Shown: piece by piece, positions 44,330 to 52,866 of the stretch
Layout of the letters: each line of letters opens with the position of its first letter
How positions within the stretch are numbered: the first letter of the stretch is position 1
Assembly: GCF_013408445.1 (NCBI RefSeq)
Contig: NZ_JACBZL010000001.1
Coordinates: 2,046,001 to 2,110,000 of the forward strand
Reading direction: 5' to 3'
Source of the DNA: Corynebacterium tuberculostearicum
GTDB taxonomy: Bacteria; Actinomycetota; Actinomycetes; Mycobacteriales; Mycobacteriaceae
Length of the DNA: 64,000 bases
Translations under genes and position numbers: made by a program
The notes under the pieces: model-generated
What the model was told of the DNA's origin: nothing
What the model saw: the letters and a program-made list of their open reading frames with translations, nothing else
The model's database searches: none

Positions 44330-45349
44330 ATGCAGATCGATCAGAATCTGTCTAATTTCTCGGATATCGCGGTGCAGACCGCCTTTGTGGTGTACTGCGT
44401 CGCGCTCTTTTTGTCGCTGTTTTACTACGGCCGCATGCAGGGCATCATCGAGGGCCGCCGCGCCGTGAAGTCTGAGGCCGCGAAGGTCTTGGTGGGGGCG
44501 GGCGCTGGGGGCGTCGACAAGCAGAGCTATGCCGGCGAGGTTGCCCAGTCTTCTTCCGGAATCACGGCCGATGAGCTGAAGGAAAAGGAACGCAAGGCCG
44601 ATAAGCTCGGCGGCATGACCAGCGCGCTGATGTGGGTGGGCATTGCGTTGCACGCAGCGGCGATCGTGCTGCGCGGCCTGGCCACCGGCCGCTTCCCCTT
44701 TGGCAACCTGTACGAGTACGTGCTGATGGTGAGCTTCGGCGTGCTGCTGGTGGGTAATATGGCCATGCAGCGCAAGGAATGGCGCACCGTGTGGCCGTGG
44801 TTGCTTACCCCGACCCTCGCGCTGATGTTTTATGGTTCCACCAAGCTCTATGCCGAGTCCGCCCCGGTGGTGCCGGCGCTGCAGTCGCACTGGCTGCCCA
44901 TCCACGTCACCGTGGTTTCTTTGGGCGCGTCCATCGGTATTATCTCCGGCATTGTCTCGCTGCTGACGCTGTTCCGTATGGCGCAACCGAAGCATGCCGA
45001 GCATGGCTTCTTCGGTGCGGTGGCCCGCCCGCTGCCTTCTGCCGCAAAGATTGACCAGCTGGCCTACCGCCTGGCTGTTATCACCCTGCCGACCTTGGGT
45101 CTGGGCATCATCCTGGGGGCCATCTGGGCCGAGTCCGCCTGGGGCCGCTTCTGGGGTTGGGACCCGAAGGAGACCGTATCCTTTGCCACCTGGATCCTGT
45201 ACGCCGCGTACCTGCACGCGCGTGCGACGCCGGCCTTCCGCAAGGCGGCGCCGTGGATCAACGTCATGGCGATGGCGCTGATGGTCTTCAACCTGTTCTT
45301 TATCAATATGGTCGTCTCCGGCCTGCATTCCTATGCGGGGCTGAACTAG
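44330..45349 (+). CDS. ccsA: Cytochrome c biogenesis protein CcsA/CcsB
   Basis: 339 residues. Multi-span protein with the heme-handling WWD motif WGRFWGWDPKETVSFATW and flanking His in LQSHWLPIHVTVV and YLHARATP. Partner of ResB in system II. It carries an extra soluble loop (about 45-95, Gly/Ala/Lys-rich) between spans 1 and 2. The HTH gene starts immediately after its stop. Preceded by taggag. Confidence 0.93.
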   Translation: MQIDQNLSNFSDIAVQTAFVVYCVALFLSLFYYGRMQGIIEGRRAVKSEAAKVLVGAGAGGVDKQSYAGEVAQSSSGITADELKEKERKADKLGGMTSALMWVGIALHAAAIVLRGLATGRFPFGNLYEYVLMVSFGVLLVGNMAMQRKEWRTVWPWLLTPTLALMFYGSTKLYAESAPVVPALQSHWLPIHVTVVSLGASIGIISGIVSLLTLFRMAQPKHAEHGFFGAVARPLPSAAKIDQLAYRLAVITLPTLGLGIILGAIWAESAWGRFWGWDPKETVSFATWILYAAYLHARATPAFRKAAPWINVMAMALMVFNLFFINMVVSGLHSYAGLN

Positions 45350-45610
45350 ATGGCGGAGCATAATAGCCCGCGCCATAAGCAGGGCAAGCCGGCCGGCGAT
45401 AATGCGGTGATTTTGGGCCTTGGCGCCCAATTCGCCGAGCGCCGCCGCGAGTTGGGCATTTTGCAGCAGCAGCTTGCCGACGCCGCCGGTATCTCCCGCT
45501 CCACCCTCCACACCATCGAGCACGGTGGTGCGGGCGTGCGGTGGGAAAAGATCACCGCCGTGGCTGAGGCCTTAGGCCTAGAGATGCGCTTCGTGCCGAA
45601 GGAATCCTAG
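45350..45610 (+). CDS. Xre-family HTH regulator
   Basis: 86 residues. Cro/C1-type HTH from about 25 to 80: LGAQFAERRRELGILQQQLADAAGISRSTLHTIEHGG. Start ATG directly follows the ccsA TAG, so it is co-transcribed with cytochrome c maturation. Resembles the small antitoxin-like HTH proteins, but no HipA or toxin gene is next to it. Stop overlaps the convergent gene through CTAG. Confidence 0.87.
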   Translation: MAEHNSPRHKQGKPAGDNAVILGLGAQFAERRRELGILQQQLADAAGISRSTLHTIEHGGAGVRWEKITAVAEALGLEMRFVPKES

Positions 45611-45852
45611 TCCTTCTCGCCGTCGGCGTCGCGTTTGCGGCGCTGGCGGCGCTTTTCTTCTTCTGCCTCCTGTGCGCGGCGCTGCTTGAAGCGCTCCTTT
45701 TCCAGTTTCCAGAGGAATTCCTCGTCATCATCGGGGCCTTTGATAGCGCGGGGTTGTTCCACCTCGCGCTTTTTCCATGTCGAGGGCCCGAAGGCCTTCC
45801 AGACGAGGTAGGCGGCGAGGACAAAGAGTAGGAGGAGGATTATTCGGCCCAT
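45607..45852 (-). CDS. Single-span membrane protein with charged tail
   Basis: 81 residues from ATG 45852 (MGRIILLLLFVLAAYLVWKAF). One N-terminal membrane span, then a strongly charged helical cytoplasmic tail (KLEKERFKQRRAQEAEEEKRR). Conserved small actinobacterial membrane protein of unknown role. A longer upstream start would overlap the divergent DUF4229 gene. Confidence 0.75.
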   Translation of the reverse strand: MGRIILLLLFVLAAYLVWKAFGPSTWKKREVEQPRAIKGPDDDEEFLWKLEKERFKQRRAQEAEEEKRRQRRKRDADGEKD

Positions 45853-45876
45853 GCGTGCGATTCTACCTGCACCGCG

Positions 45877-45882
45877 TACAAT
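45877..45882 (+). promoter_or_regulatory. -10 of the DUF4229 gene
   Basis: TACAAT followed by 8 nt and ATG 45891, no Shine-Dalgarno. Confidence 0.5.
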
Positions 45883-45890
45883 CAACCCCC

Positions 45891-46217
45891 ATGACGCATA
45901 ACCCTGAGCCACCCAAGCCGGACCCAGAACTGCGCCGCCGTTCGCGCGCGGCGCTGTGGAAGTACGGGCTCGCCCGCGTAGTGCTTTTTATCGCTTTGAC
46001 CGCGGTGATCGAGATTTTGGCCATCGCCATCGGCTTTGCCATCCCGGTGCTCGTTGCGGCGCTGCTGGCGCTCTTCGTGGCGCTGCCGCTATCGATGCTG
46101 ATCTTTAAAAAGTGGCGCATCGAGGCCACTCAGACGCTGGCCGAGTACTCCGCCCAGCGCAAGGCCCACAAGCGCTGGGTTCAGGCGGAGCTGGAAGGCC
46201 GCGCCGCCCAGGACTAG
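45891..46217 (+). CDS. DUF4229 family membrane protein
   Basis: 108 residues from ATG 45891. A polar head (PEPPKPDPELRRRSRAALWKYGLAR) and two adjacent hydrophobic spans (about 30-50 and 52-72), then a basic helical tail. The pattern fits DUF4229. Stop overlaps menA through CTAG. A longer frame upstream overlaps the divergent gene and is not preferred. Confidence 0.8.
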   Translation: MTHNPEPPKPDPELRRRSRAALWKYGLARVVLFIALTAVIEILAIAIGFAIPVLVAALLALFVALPLSMLIFKKWRIEATQTLAEYSAQRKAHKRWVQAELEGRAAQD

Positions 46218-47104
46218 ACGATGATGAGTGCGGCGGCCTCGATAACGGCCCACAGCAGCATCGCGCGGCCGGTCAGGCCGAGCACCGGGATGAGCTCTGG
46301 GCCTTGGGTGCCGCGGTTGACGGTGCGGATGGCGCGCAGCGCAAGGGGGAAGTAGACCAAGCCAGCGAGCGCGAGCCAGCTGCCGAAGGCGATGCCAATG
46401 GTCAGCAGGAATGGCAGCAGGAGCAGCACCGTAAAGAGCAGGCGCGCCTTCTCGTTGCCGAGGCGCACGGCGAGGGTAATCTTGCCGGTCTCGGCGTCGG
46501 AAGGAATATCGCGGATATTATTGACTAAGTTCACCCCGGAGCTCATCGCGCCGATGCCCACGGCCAGCGCGAGGCCCGACCACGACAGGCGGCCAGCTTG
46601 CGTGAATTCGGTACCGAGCACGGCGACCAATCCGAAAAAGATAAAGACAGCAACCTCGCCGAGCCCGCGATATCCATACGGGTTCTTGCCGCCGGTATAA
46701 AACCACGCGCCCGCGATGCATAGCGCGCCCACTAGGATGAGCCACCACGCGTGCGCTGCAAAGGACAGCGCAATGCCGGCGAGCCCAGCCACGGCGAAGG
46801 CGGCGAAGGCCGCGAGTTTCACCTGCTGCGGGCGGGCCAGGCCACCGCCGGTCAGGCGCTGCGGACCGGTGCGGTCATCGTCGGTGCCGCGGATGCCATC
46901 GGAATAGTCATTGGCATAGTTCACGCCGATGATAAGTGCCCACGCCACGATGAGGGCGAGGAGCGCGCGGCCGAAGTGCGCGCCGTCGGCAGCCGCTGCG
47001 GCACCAGTACCAGCGATGACTGGGGCGAAGGCATTAGCCCACGTGTGCGGGCGTGCGCCTTGGAGCCAGTCTTTGGCAGTTGCGGGATAGGCAGAAAGTG
47101 ACAT
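46214..47104 (-). CDS. menA: 1,4-dihydroxy-2-naphthoate polyprenyltransferase
   Basis: 296 residues from ATG 47104 (MSLSAYPATAKDWLQGARPHTWANAF). UbiA-family with about nine spans. The first Asp-rich motif is NYANDYSDGIRGTDDDR, and the second lies in NNIRDIPSDAETGKITLAVRLG. It attaches the isoprenoid tail to DHNA, making demethylmenaquinone. The upstream frame to 47230 lacks conserved content. Six menaquinone genes lie between here and the window end. Confidence 0.95.
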   Translation of the reverse strand: MSLSAYPATAKDWLQGARPHTWANAFAPVIAGTGAAAAADGAHFGRALLALIVAWALIIGVNYANDYSDGIRGTDDDRTGPQRLTGGGLARPQQVKLAAFAAFAVAGLAGIALSFAAHAWWLILVGALCIAGAWFYTGGKNPYGYRGLGEVAVFIFFGLVAVLGTEFTQAGRLSWSGLALAVGIGAMSSGVNLVNNIRDIPSDAETGKITLAVRLGNEKARLLFTVLLLLPFLLTIGIAFGSWLALAGLVYFPLALRAIRTVNRGTQGPELIPVLGLTGRAMLLWAVIEAAALIIV

Positions 47105-47240
47105 GTCAGTTATTGTGCCACGCCACCGCGGGCATGCTGTGCACAAGGGACGCACACGGCGGATATATAAAAGCCACGGGTATGGCGGAAGCGCGTCGTA
47201 CGTACCCAAGAAAGGACGGCTGTGGGCCACACCCGTGACA

Positions 47241-47262
47241 AAAGTTCAATGCGTTGAACTTT
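47241..47262. promoter_or_regulatory. MntR-type operator palindrome
   Basis: AAAGTTCAATG/CGTTGAACTTT, 22 bp with one mismatched pair. The core GTTCAATGCGTTGAAC matches, as I recall it, the operator described for C. glutamicum MntR. It lies about 75 bp upstream of mntR; a related core is upstream of the transporter gene at 52697. Confidence 0.7.
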
Positions 47263-47305
47263 CTTAAAGTTATCATGTGAATCGCTCGCGGGGCAAGGCC
47301 TTTAC

Positions 47306-47311
47306 TACGAT
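47306..47311 (+). promoter_or_regulatory. -10 of mntR
   Basis: TACGAT, exactly 7 nt before ATG 47319. It supports a leaderless start there rather than the upstream GTG 47277 or ATG 47310. Confidence 0.5.
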
Positions 47312-47318
47312 GAATGTC

Positions 47319-47990
47319 ATGCATTTAAGCGATCTCCCTGAACGTACCCAGGACTACCTCAAAGTCCTGTGGGACCTCTCCGAGCACTCCGGCGGCGCGC
47401 CCATCGCGCTCAAGGAGCTGGCGGGGCGATTGAACCAAAAGGTGCCCACGGCGTCGGAAGCCGTAAAGCGTCTCGTTGCCCAAGGGCTGGTGGAACATGA
47501 GCGCTACGCTGGCGTTTCGCTGACCCCAGAGGGCCAGGCACTGTCCATGGGCATGGTCCGCCGCCATCGTCTCCTCGAGACCTTCTTGGTCAAAGAGCTG
47601 GGGTACACCTGGGACGAGGTTCACGAGGATGCCGATCTCCTCGAGCATGCATGCTCCGATCGCTTCATCGATCGACTCGATCAGCACCTGGGCCATCCTC
47701 AGCGCGATCCCCACGGCGATCCCATCCCCGACGCGCAGGGCAGCATCGAGGACCTTGGCACGCTCACGCTTGACGACGTCCCCCTTCACACCCCTGTCAC
47801 CATCGAGCGGGTATGCGACGGAGACACCGAGCTGTTGCGCTACCTCGACAGCCATGGCGTCGGCCTGGGCGTCGAGGTCGTAGTCGATTCCCGCGTTGCG
47901 GGCCTGCTCAACCTGCACGCAGGGGACGAGGAGTTCTCTCTTGCGGAAGTCGCGGCCGCCGACGTGACGGTGCGCGCTAACGAAGTCTAA
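47319..47990 (+). CDS. mntR: DtxR/MntR-family metal-dependent regulator
   Basis: 223 residues from ATG 47319. Winged HTH (ALKELAGRLNQKVPTASEAVKRLVAQGLVEHERYAGVSLT), then the metal-binding/dimer domain with RRHRLLETFLVKELGY, WDEVHEDADLLEHACSD and HLGHPQRDPHGDPIPD. The C-terminal SH3-like FeoA domain follows (about 145-220). The Mn operator upstream and the Mn-type transporter 1 kb downstream argue for MntR rather than DtxR. Its end abuts menE with no spacer. Confidence 0.88.
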   Translation: MHLSDLPERTQDYLKVLWDLSEHSGGAPIALKELAGRLNQKVPTASEAVKRLVAQGLVEHERYAGVSLTPEGQALSMGMVRRHRLLETFLVKELGYTWDEVHEDADLLEHACSDRFIDRLDQHLGHPQRDPHGDPIPDAQGSIEDLGTLTLDDVPLHTPVTIERVCDGDTELLRYLDSHGVGLGVEVVVDSRVAGLLNLHAGDEEFSLAEVAAADVTVRANEV

Positions 47991-49124
47991 TCAGTTCTTA
48001 AAGAGCCCTGCGACACCACGACGGTCCACCTTGCCGGGGCCGGTCAGCGGCATCTCAGCAATGCGGATAATCTCGCGCGGAATCTGCCACCGAGGCAGGT
48101 CATCGAGCGCTTCGAGGATGTCGGTGCGCGAGGCCCAGCCGGTGTAAGCTGCGGCGATCATCTGGCCAAGACGTGGATCAGGGATGCCCACCACGCATAC
48201 ACTGTCGACGCCCGGTACCTGCAACAAGAGCTGTTCCAGTTGTTCTGGGTGCAACTTCAACCCGCCCGAGTTGATGATGCTGTCCAGACGTCCAGTGACG
48301 GTGAGTTGACCGTGGGCGTCGAGCTCCCCGGCGTCGGAAGTTGCGAACCAGCCACCGACGAAGTCGCGCGATTCCACATTGCGGTAGCCCTGCGCAATGG
48401 TCGGCCCGCCCAGGAAAATGCGGTTATCTTCCCCGATGCGCACCTCGGTGCCGGGCAGGGGAGTGCCGTTGTAGACGCAACCGCCCGCAGTCTCCGAGGA
48501 GCCATAGGTGGTTACCACGGTGATGTCGAGCTTGCGCGCAGATTCCAATAGCTGGGGATGTGGCGCTGCTCCACCTACCAGGATGGAGTTGAAACGGCGC
48601 AGTGCTTGGATGCCGTCCAGCGAATCGAGTGCCTTGTGCAGCTGCATCGGTGTGAGCGCGGTGTACATGCGGTCCTCGGTGTGGGCGAGTTCTTCTGCTG
48701 CGCGGGCGAACTCGGTGATGTTAAAGCCTTGGGACAGGTCGAGGCACAGTGGCTCCACACCCGCCACCAACGAACGCACGAGCACCTGGATGCCCGCGAT
48801 GTGGTGGGCGGGCATGGCCAGTAGCCATTGGCCGGGGCCACCCAGGAAAGAATGGGTGGCATCCGCACTCGCCACCAGGTTAAGCGGGCTTAGCTGCGCA
48901 CCCTTCGGTGTGCCCGTGGAACCCGAGGTGGACACCACCAAAGCAATGTCCTCAGCAATCGATTCGCCCGCGCGCATGTGGTTGCGCAGCAATTCCGTCC
49001 GCGTGCGGTCCGCTGCGGGAAGGGGTAAGAGCGTGGTCTGCCCAGCGATGGCCTTCTCGAGGTCATCCAAAATTCCTGCGGGATTGCGGGGATCGACTGG
49101 GAGTGGGGCGAGGATATGAGTCAC
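47991..49124 (-). CDS. menE: o-Succinylbenzoate-CoA ligase
   Basis: 377 residues, ANL fold. P-loop VVSTSGSTGTPKGAQLSPLN, then TTYGSSETAGGCVYNG, GWFATSDAGELDAHGQLTVTGR and a C-terminal GPGKVDRRGV with the catalytic Lys. Activates OSB to OSB-CoA for MenB. The actinobacterial form is short. Start ATG 49124. Convergent with mntR, stop to stop. Confidence 0.93.
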   Translation of the reverse strand: MTHILAPLPVDPRNPAGILDDLEKAIAGQTTLLPLPAADRTRTELLRNHMRAGESIAEDIALVVSTSGSTGTPKGAQLSPLNLVASADATHSFLGGPGQWLLAMPAHHIAGIQVLVRSLVAGVEPLCLDLSQGFNITEFARAAEELAHTEDRMYTALTPMQLHKALDSLDGIQALRRFNSILVGGAAPHPQLLESARKLDITVVTTYGSSETAGGCVYNGTPLPGTEVRIGEDNRIFLGGPTIAQGYRNVESRDFVGGWFATSDAGELDAHGQLTVTGRLDSIINSGGLKLHPEQLEQLLLQVPGVDSVCVVGIPDPRLGQMIAAAYTGWASRTDILEALDDLPRWQIPREIIRIAEMPLTGPGKVDRRGVAGLFKN

Positions 49125-49180
49125 GAATAATCAGGTTACCCGGGCATATCGCTCGTCCCGGGAGGCGGCGCGCCGGGCGT

Positions 49181-50008
49181 TTAGAGCAAGGCCCGCAGCC
49201 CCATGCTGAGCAAATAGAACACACCCGCCAGCACCGCGATGCAGCCGCCCGCCGACAAACTGAGTGCGGCCGCCAGCAAGAGCCCGCCGCATGCCAGCGC
49301 AATGCCCGCGATACCGGCACCGAGCATGAGCTGGGTCGGGCGCTTGATCCACGGCTGCAACGCCGCCGCCGGGGCTACCAGCAGCGCCAGGGACAAGATA
49401 GTGCCCACCGCGGGAATCACCACCACCATGGTCACGCTGATAAGCGTGAGGGTAAGCAAGTCATAGCAGCCGGGATTTCCACCTTGTGCGCGGAAGGACG
49501 TCTGGTCGAAGTAGAAGGAGACCAACGTCCGGCGAAATGCTACCAGCACGCCAAGGCTGACCACCACCAGGGCGCTGACAAACCAGACATCCTGCGCATT
49601 GACAGTGGTCAGCGAGCCCACGAGAAAGCTATCCACGTGGATAGGTAGCGGTTGGAACCAGCGCAGCAACAAGATGCCCAGGGAGAATCCCAGGGTGAGC
49701 GTCACGCCGGCGGCAGCGGTCGAAGAAATGCCCTCGACGGTACTCAACCACCGCATAAGCCAGGCCAAAGGTAGGCAGAACAGTGCCGCGCCCACCATCA
49801 AACCCGTGGAGAGATCCAAGCTCAGAAGGTTGGCCACCACTACGCCGAGCACCGCGCCGGGGAAGATTCCGTGCGACAGGCTCTCGGCGAAAAAGACGCG
49901 CTTGCCCATGACCATCAAGGTTCCAACCAAGCCAGATAAACATCCCACAGCAATGGCCTCAAGGAGGGGCATCCGCAGGATCTCTGGATCAAGATGAGAC
50001 AGTCCCAT
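49181..50008 (-). CDS. Metal ABC transporter permease (second)
   Basis: 275 residues with eight or nine spans; ABC-3/MntB-ZnuB family. Conserved SLSHGIFPGAVLGV near residue 40 and the TLSVTM-like block LTLISVTMVVVIPAVGTILSLALLVAPAA. Works as the heterodimer partner of the permease encoded upstream (start overlaps its stop at 50008) with the ATPase at 50838. Confidence 0.92.
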   Translation of the reverse strand: MGLSHLDPEILRMPLLEAIAVGCLSGLVGTLMVMGKRVFFAESLSHGIFPGAVLGVVVANLLSLDLSTGLMVGAALFCLPLAWLMRWLSTVEGISSTAAAGVTLTLGFSLGILLLRWFQPLPIHVDSFLVGSLTTVNAQDVWFVSALVVVSLGVLVAFRRTLVSFYFDQTSFRAQGGNPGCYDLLTLTLISVTMVVVIPAVGTILSLALLVAPAAALQPWIKRPTQLMLGAGIAGIALACGGLLLAAALSLSAGGCIAVLAGVFYLLSMGLRALL

Positions 50009-50838
50009 TAGCTAAATACCCCCTTCAAGCCCGCTAGCGGCACGGTGACAACCAGCATCAAGCTGACGATTGCCTGCGGCGAAATCTGGTGCGCGGTTTG
50101 GGACAGCATGATGGCAAATCCCACCACCACTGCCAGCGTGGACAAGCCCGCAGCCCAGAAGCACATGCTGCGCGGGGATCCTGCGATCAAGCGCGCCGAG
50201 AGGCCTGGAATGACAATAAAACCGATAACCAGCAACACACCCACTGCCGAGCTAGCCGCCACCACGATTAGGCCAACCGCGACATTCGCAATGAGCTCAT
50301 AAGCCGCCACGTTGACGCCCATGGCGCGGGCCGCTGCTGTATCGAAAGCGACGAGAATCTGCATGCGCCAGGTTGTCAGGATGAGCAGTGCCGCAATCAC
50401 GCAGAGCGTGACGGAGGTTGCCAGCCTGGACTGCGTGACGTCGAGAAGCCGGCCAAACATGAGCGCCTCCAGCTGCCCGGACTTGTCGCCATAGGCCAAA
50501 CTGATGACCACGCCGATGCCGTACATGAAGGTCAGCACCACGGCCGTTCCGGCTTCTATATCCAGCTTCCGCGCTGACTGGCGCCGCCCAGAACCCAGAG
50601 AAGCCAGCACCAGCACCGTCACCGTGGCCACCGCGGCCGCACCCGGCACGATGCCCGGGATGCCGCCCACGATGAGCCCTACCACGATGCCTGGAAAAAC
50701 CGAGTGCACGAGGGCTTCCACCGTAAATTCCATGCGGCGGAGATTAACGAGGACGCTAATGACAGCCCCCACAATCGATAGGCACAGCAGGAAGAGGAAG
50801 GCATTGCGCAGGTACGGGGCGAAGAGAATCTGCTCCAT
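50008..50838 (-). CDS. Metal ABC transporter permease (first)
   Basis: 276 residues, ABC-3 family. Motifs ALVHSVFPGIVVGLIVGGIPG and AVGVLLVIGFIVIPGLSARL near the C-terminus. Start overlaps the ATPase gene at 50838 by one base, and its stop overlaps the next permease. Likely manganese uptake, judged by the MntR-type operator and regulator. Confidence 0.92.
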   Translation of the reverse strand: MEQILFAPYLRNAFLFLLCLSIVGAVISVLVNLRRMEFTVEALVHSVFPGIVVGLIVGGIPGIVPGAAAVATVTVLVLASLGSGRRQSARKLDIEAGTAVVLTFMYGIGVVISLAYGDKSGQLEALMFGRLLDVTQSRLATSVTLCVIAALLILTTWRMQILVAFDTAAARAMGVNVAAYELIANVAVGLIVVAASSAVGVLLVIGFIVIPGLSARLIAGSPRSMCFWAAGLSTLAVVVGFAIMLSQTAHQISPQAIVSLMLVVTVPLAGLKGVFS

Positions 50839-51524
50839 TACAGTCGCGCACCTTGCTCCATATAGGTTTCCACTGCTTCCTCGGTTCCCATGGTGTGGAC
50901 CTTGCCGTCGAGCACAAACGCCGCCCAGTCGCAGGTGTGCTGCGCCAAGATGGGGTCGTGAGTGGAGACGAGCAGGGCGATTCCTGCTTCCTTGAGATCC
51001 GCAATGATCTGAATCAGGATTCGGCGGCTTTCTTGATCAAGCCCGTTGAAGGGTTCGTCGAGAAGCACCAGCTCCGGGGCCGAAACCAACGCGCGCGCGA
51101 TGAGCACGCGCTGGCGCTGCCCTCCCGAGAGCTGGCCAAACCGCGTCTCGGCGAGGTGCTCCATCCCCACTTGTCGCAGGGCATTGAGTACATGGCCGCG
51201 ATAGCTACGCATGCTCGTGCACCTATGCCACCAGCTCACTGATGGCAAAAGGCCCATTTCCACGACCTTGTAAGCCGTGACGGGAAAACTCAGGTCGGAG
51301 TCTTGGTACTGCGGGACGTAGCCGAGCGAGGCGTCGATGGTGGCCATGCCGCGCAAGGCAGCCAGGCCAGTGATTGCCTTGAGCAGCGTAGACTTGCCCG
51401 CGCCGTTGGCCCCCAGGAGCGCCACGGCCTCGCTCGCGCGGATCTCAAGATCAACGTCGGTGAGGATATCCCGGGCGCCATAGCCGCAGGTGGCATTGCG
51501 CAGAGTGATTAATGGGGAAGACAT
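50838..51524 (-). CDS. Metal ABC transporter ATPase
   Basis: 228 residues. Walker A GANGAGKSTLLKAI, signature LSGGQRQRVLIARAL, Walker B ELVLLDEPFNGLD and switch His in LLVSTHDP. Drives the two permeases encoded immediately downstream. ATG 51524 lies 7 nt after the stop of the binding-protein gene, so the four genes form one operon. Confidence 0.95.
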   Translation of the reverse strand: MSSPLITLRNATCGYGARDILTDVDLEIRASEAVALLGANGAGKSTLLKAITGLAALRGMATIDASLGYVPQYQDSDLSFPVTAYKVVEMGLLPSVSWWHRCTSMRSYRGHVLNALRQVGMEHLAETRFGQLSGGQRQRVLIARALVSAPELVLLDEPFNGLDQESRRILIQIIADLKEAGIALLVSTHDPILAQHTCDWAAFVLDGKVHTMGTEEAVETYMEQGARL

Positions 51525-51530
51525 ATAGAG

Positions 51531-52697
51531 CTACTTGCGCTTGGCGACGTCGAATGCCTGCAGCGATTCCGGCAACGGTTGCTGTTCGGAGTCCCAGGCG
51601 CTGACCAGGGTGTTGATGTTGTGGACGATGGATCCGATGTAGGTCTCGCCCTCACTGCCTGGCACACCTAGCGAGTCGCCGTACAAAGCGTCGTCGGATG
51701 TAACCGCCTTGACGCCTGCGGCGCGGGCGATGGCCTCGATGGACTTCGAGCTGTTGGAATTCTCCGCAAAGATGGCCTTGGCACCGGACTCGCGGATCTG
51801 CTTTGCCTGCTCGTCGATGTGGCGCGAGGTGGCGTCCTGCTGGTTGTTGAAGTCAGACAGTGCGGAGCCGATGAACTTCACGCCGTATGCGTTTGAGAAG
51901 TAGCCGAAGGCGTCGTGGGAAGAGAAGAGCACGCGGTCTTGCTCAGGAACTGCGGACATGGAATCGCTGGCCCACTTGTCGAGGTCCTCCAACTGGTCGG
52001 TGTACTTCTTGCCGGCGGCGGTGAAGGCGTCCTTGGCCTGCGGGGAGGCCTGGGACAACGTGTTGACGATGTTGTCGACCTGAATCTTGGCCTGCTTCGG
52101 GGAGGTCCACACGTGCGGGTCGTACTTGAATTCTGGGGCCTCGCCGTCCTCCCCCGGGAAAGGCCACGGGCGCGGGCTCACGTGCTCGATGCCCTCGTCG
52201 ATGGTGTACTTGCCGTTGCCATCGCCCATACCTTCGCTCTTGACGCCCGAGGTCACGGCCATGACGCCGTGGAAGCCGGAGGAGTCCACGGCTTGGTCGA
52301 GGAAGTGCTCGAGGTCGACTCCGTTGACGAACATGTAGTCGGCCTGGGAGAGCGCCTGCATCTGCTGTGGGGTCATCTCGTGCTCGTGGGCGCTGGCGTT
52401 GGGGGCGAGCAAACAGGTGAGGTCGAGGGTCACTGGGCCCTCGCCGGAGTTGGTCTCCGCACCCTGGGAGTCGACCTTGTGGAGCTTGAGGCCGCCGGCG
52501 GCTACCTGGGTGAGGTAGTCGCAGATCTGGGTAGTCGTGGCCACGGCCTTGACGGTGTCGCCGTCCTTCGGCTTTGCAGCGTCGATGGATTCCTTCGAGG
52601 CGCTGCAAGCGGCGAGGCTGGCGCCGAGTGCGAGGGCGCAGGTGCCTGCGAGAATGCGCTGTAGGGGCCGGCGTGGGGTGCTGTGATTTGAGCTCAT
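51531..52697 (-). CDS. Metal-binding lipoprotein of the ABC transporter (Mn/Zn type)
   Basis: 388 residues from ATG 52697 with aaggaag upstream. Signal peptide and lipobox LAAC (Cys 28). A-1-type solute-binding protein: ATTTQICDYL, ligand regions ASAHEHEMTPQ and YDPHVWTSPKQAKIQV, FSSHDAFGYFSNAYG, and the last acidic ligand in SDDALYGDSLG. The insert between the first two ligand regions (GDGNGKYTIDEGIEHVSPRP) is longer than usual. First gene of the Mn-type operon; promoter carries the GTTCAA/TGAAC elements. Confidence 0.92.
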   Translation of the reverse strand: MSSNHSTPRRPLQRILAGTCALALGASLAACSASKESIDAAKPKDGDTVKAVATTTQICDYLTQVAAGGLKLHKVDSQGAETNSGEGPVTLDLTCLLAPNASAHEHEMTPQQMQALSQADYMFVNGVDLEHFLDQAVDSSGFHGVMAVTSGVKSEGMGDGNGKYTIDEGIEHVSPRPWPFPGEDGEAPEFKYDPHVWTSPKQAKIQVDNIVNTLSQASPQAKDAFTAAGKKYTDQLEDLDKWASDSMSAVPEQDRVLFSSHDAFGYFSNAYGVKFIGSALSDFNNQQDATSRHIDEQAKQIRESGAKAIFAENSNSSKSIEAIARAAGVKAVTSDDALYGDSLGVPGSEGETYIGSIVHNINTLVSAWDSEQQPLPESLQAFDVAKRK

Positions 52698-52779
52698 AAT
52701 GAACTTCCTTTGTATTAGGAGAAGTGAACTCAACAAACACTAGCACCCTTGAACTAGATTGTTCAACGTAATGAACTTA
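52697..52779 (-). promoter_or_regulatory. Operator region of the Mn-type transporter
   Basis: TTGAAC (52749-52754), 6 nt, GTTCAA (52761-52766), then TGAAC (52772-52776). The 16-mer GTTCAACGTAATGAAC (52761-52776) parallels GTTCAATGCGTTGAAC at mntR. TAATGAACTT also occurs at the start codon (about 52698-52707), giving several half-sites. Confidence 0.65.
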
Positions 52780-52805
52780 GGTGGTCCTATCTCTCCCTTA
52801 AGCTG

Positions 52806-52851
52806 CCAAAATTTAAAAATGCCTCTCACTTCAATGAGTGAAGTGAGAGGC
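52806..52851 (-). terminator. Terminator of the DoxX remnant
   Basis: gcctctcacttca (52821-52833) pairs perfectly with 52839-52851 over a 5-nt loop. On the minus strand it is followed by ATTTTTAAATTTT, an intrinsic terminator for the gene at 52867. Confidence 0.85.
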
Positions 52852-52866
52852 TAGGAAGCGGTGGCC

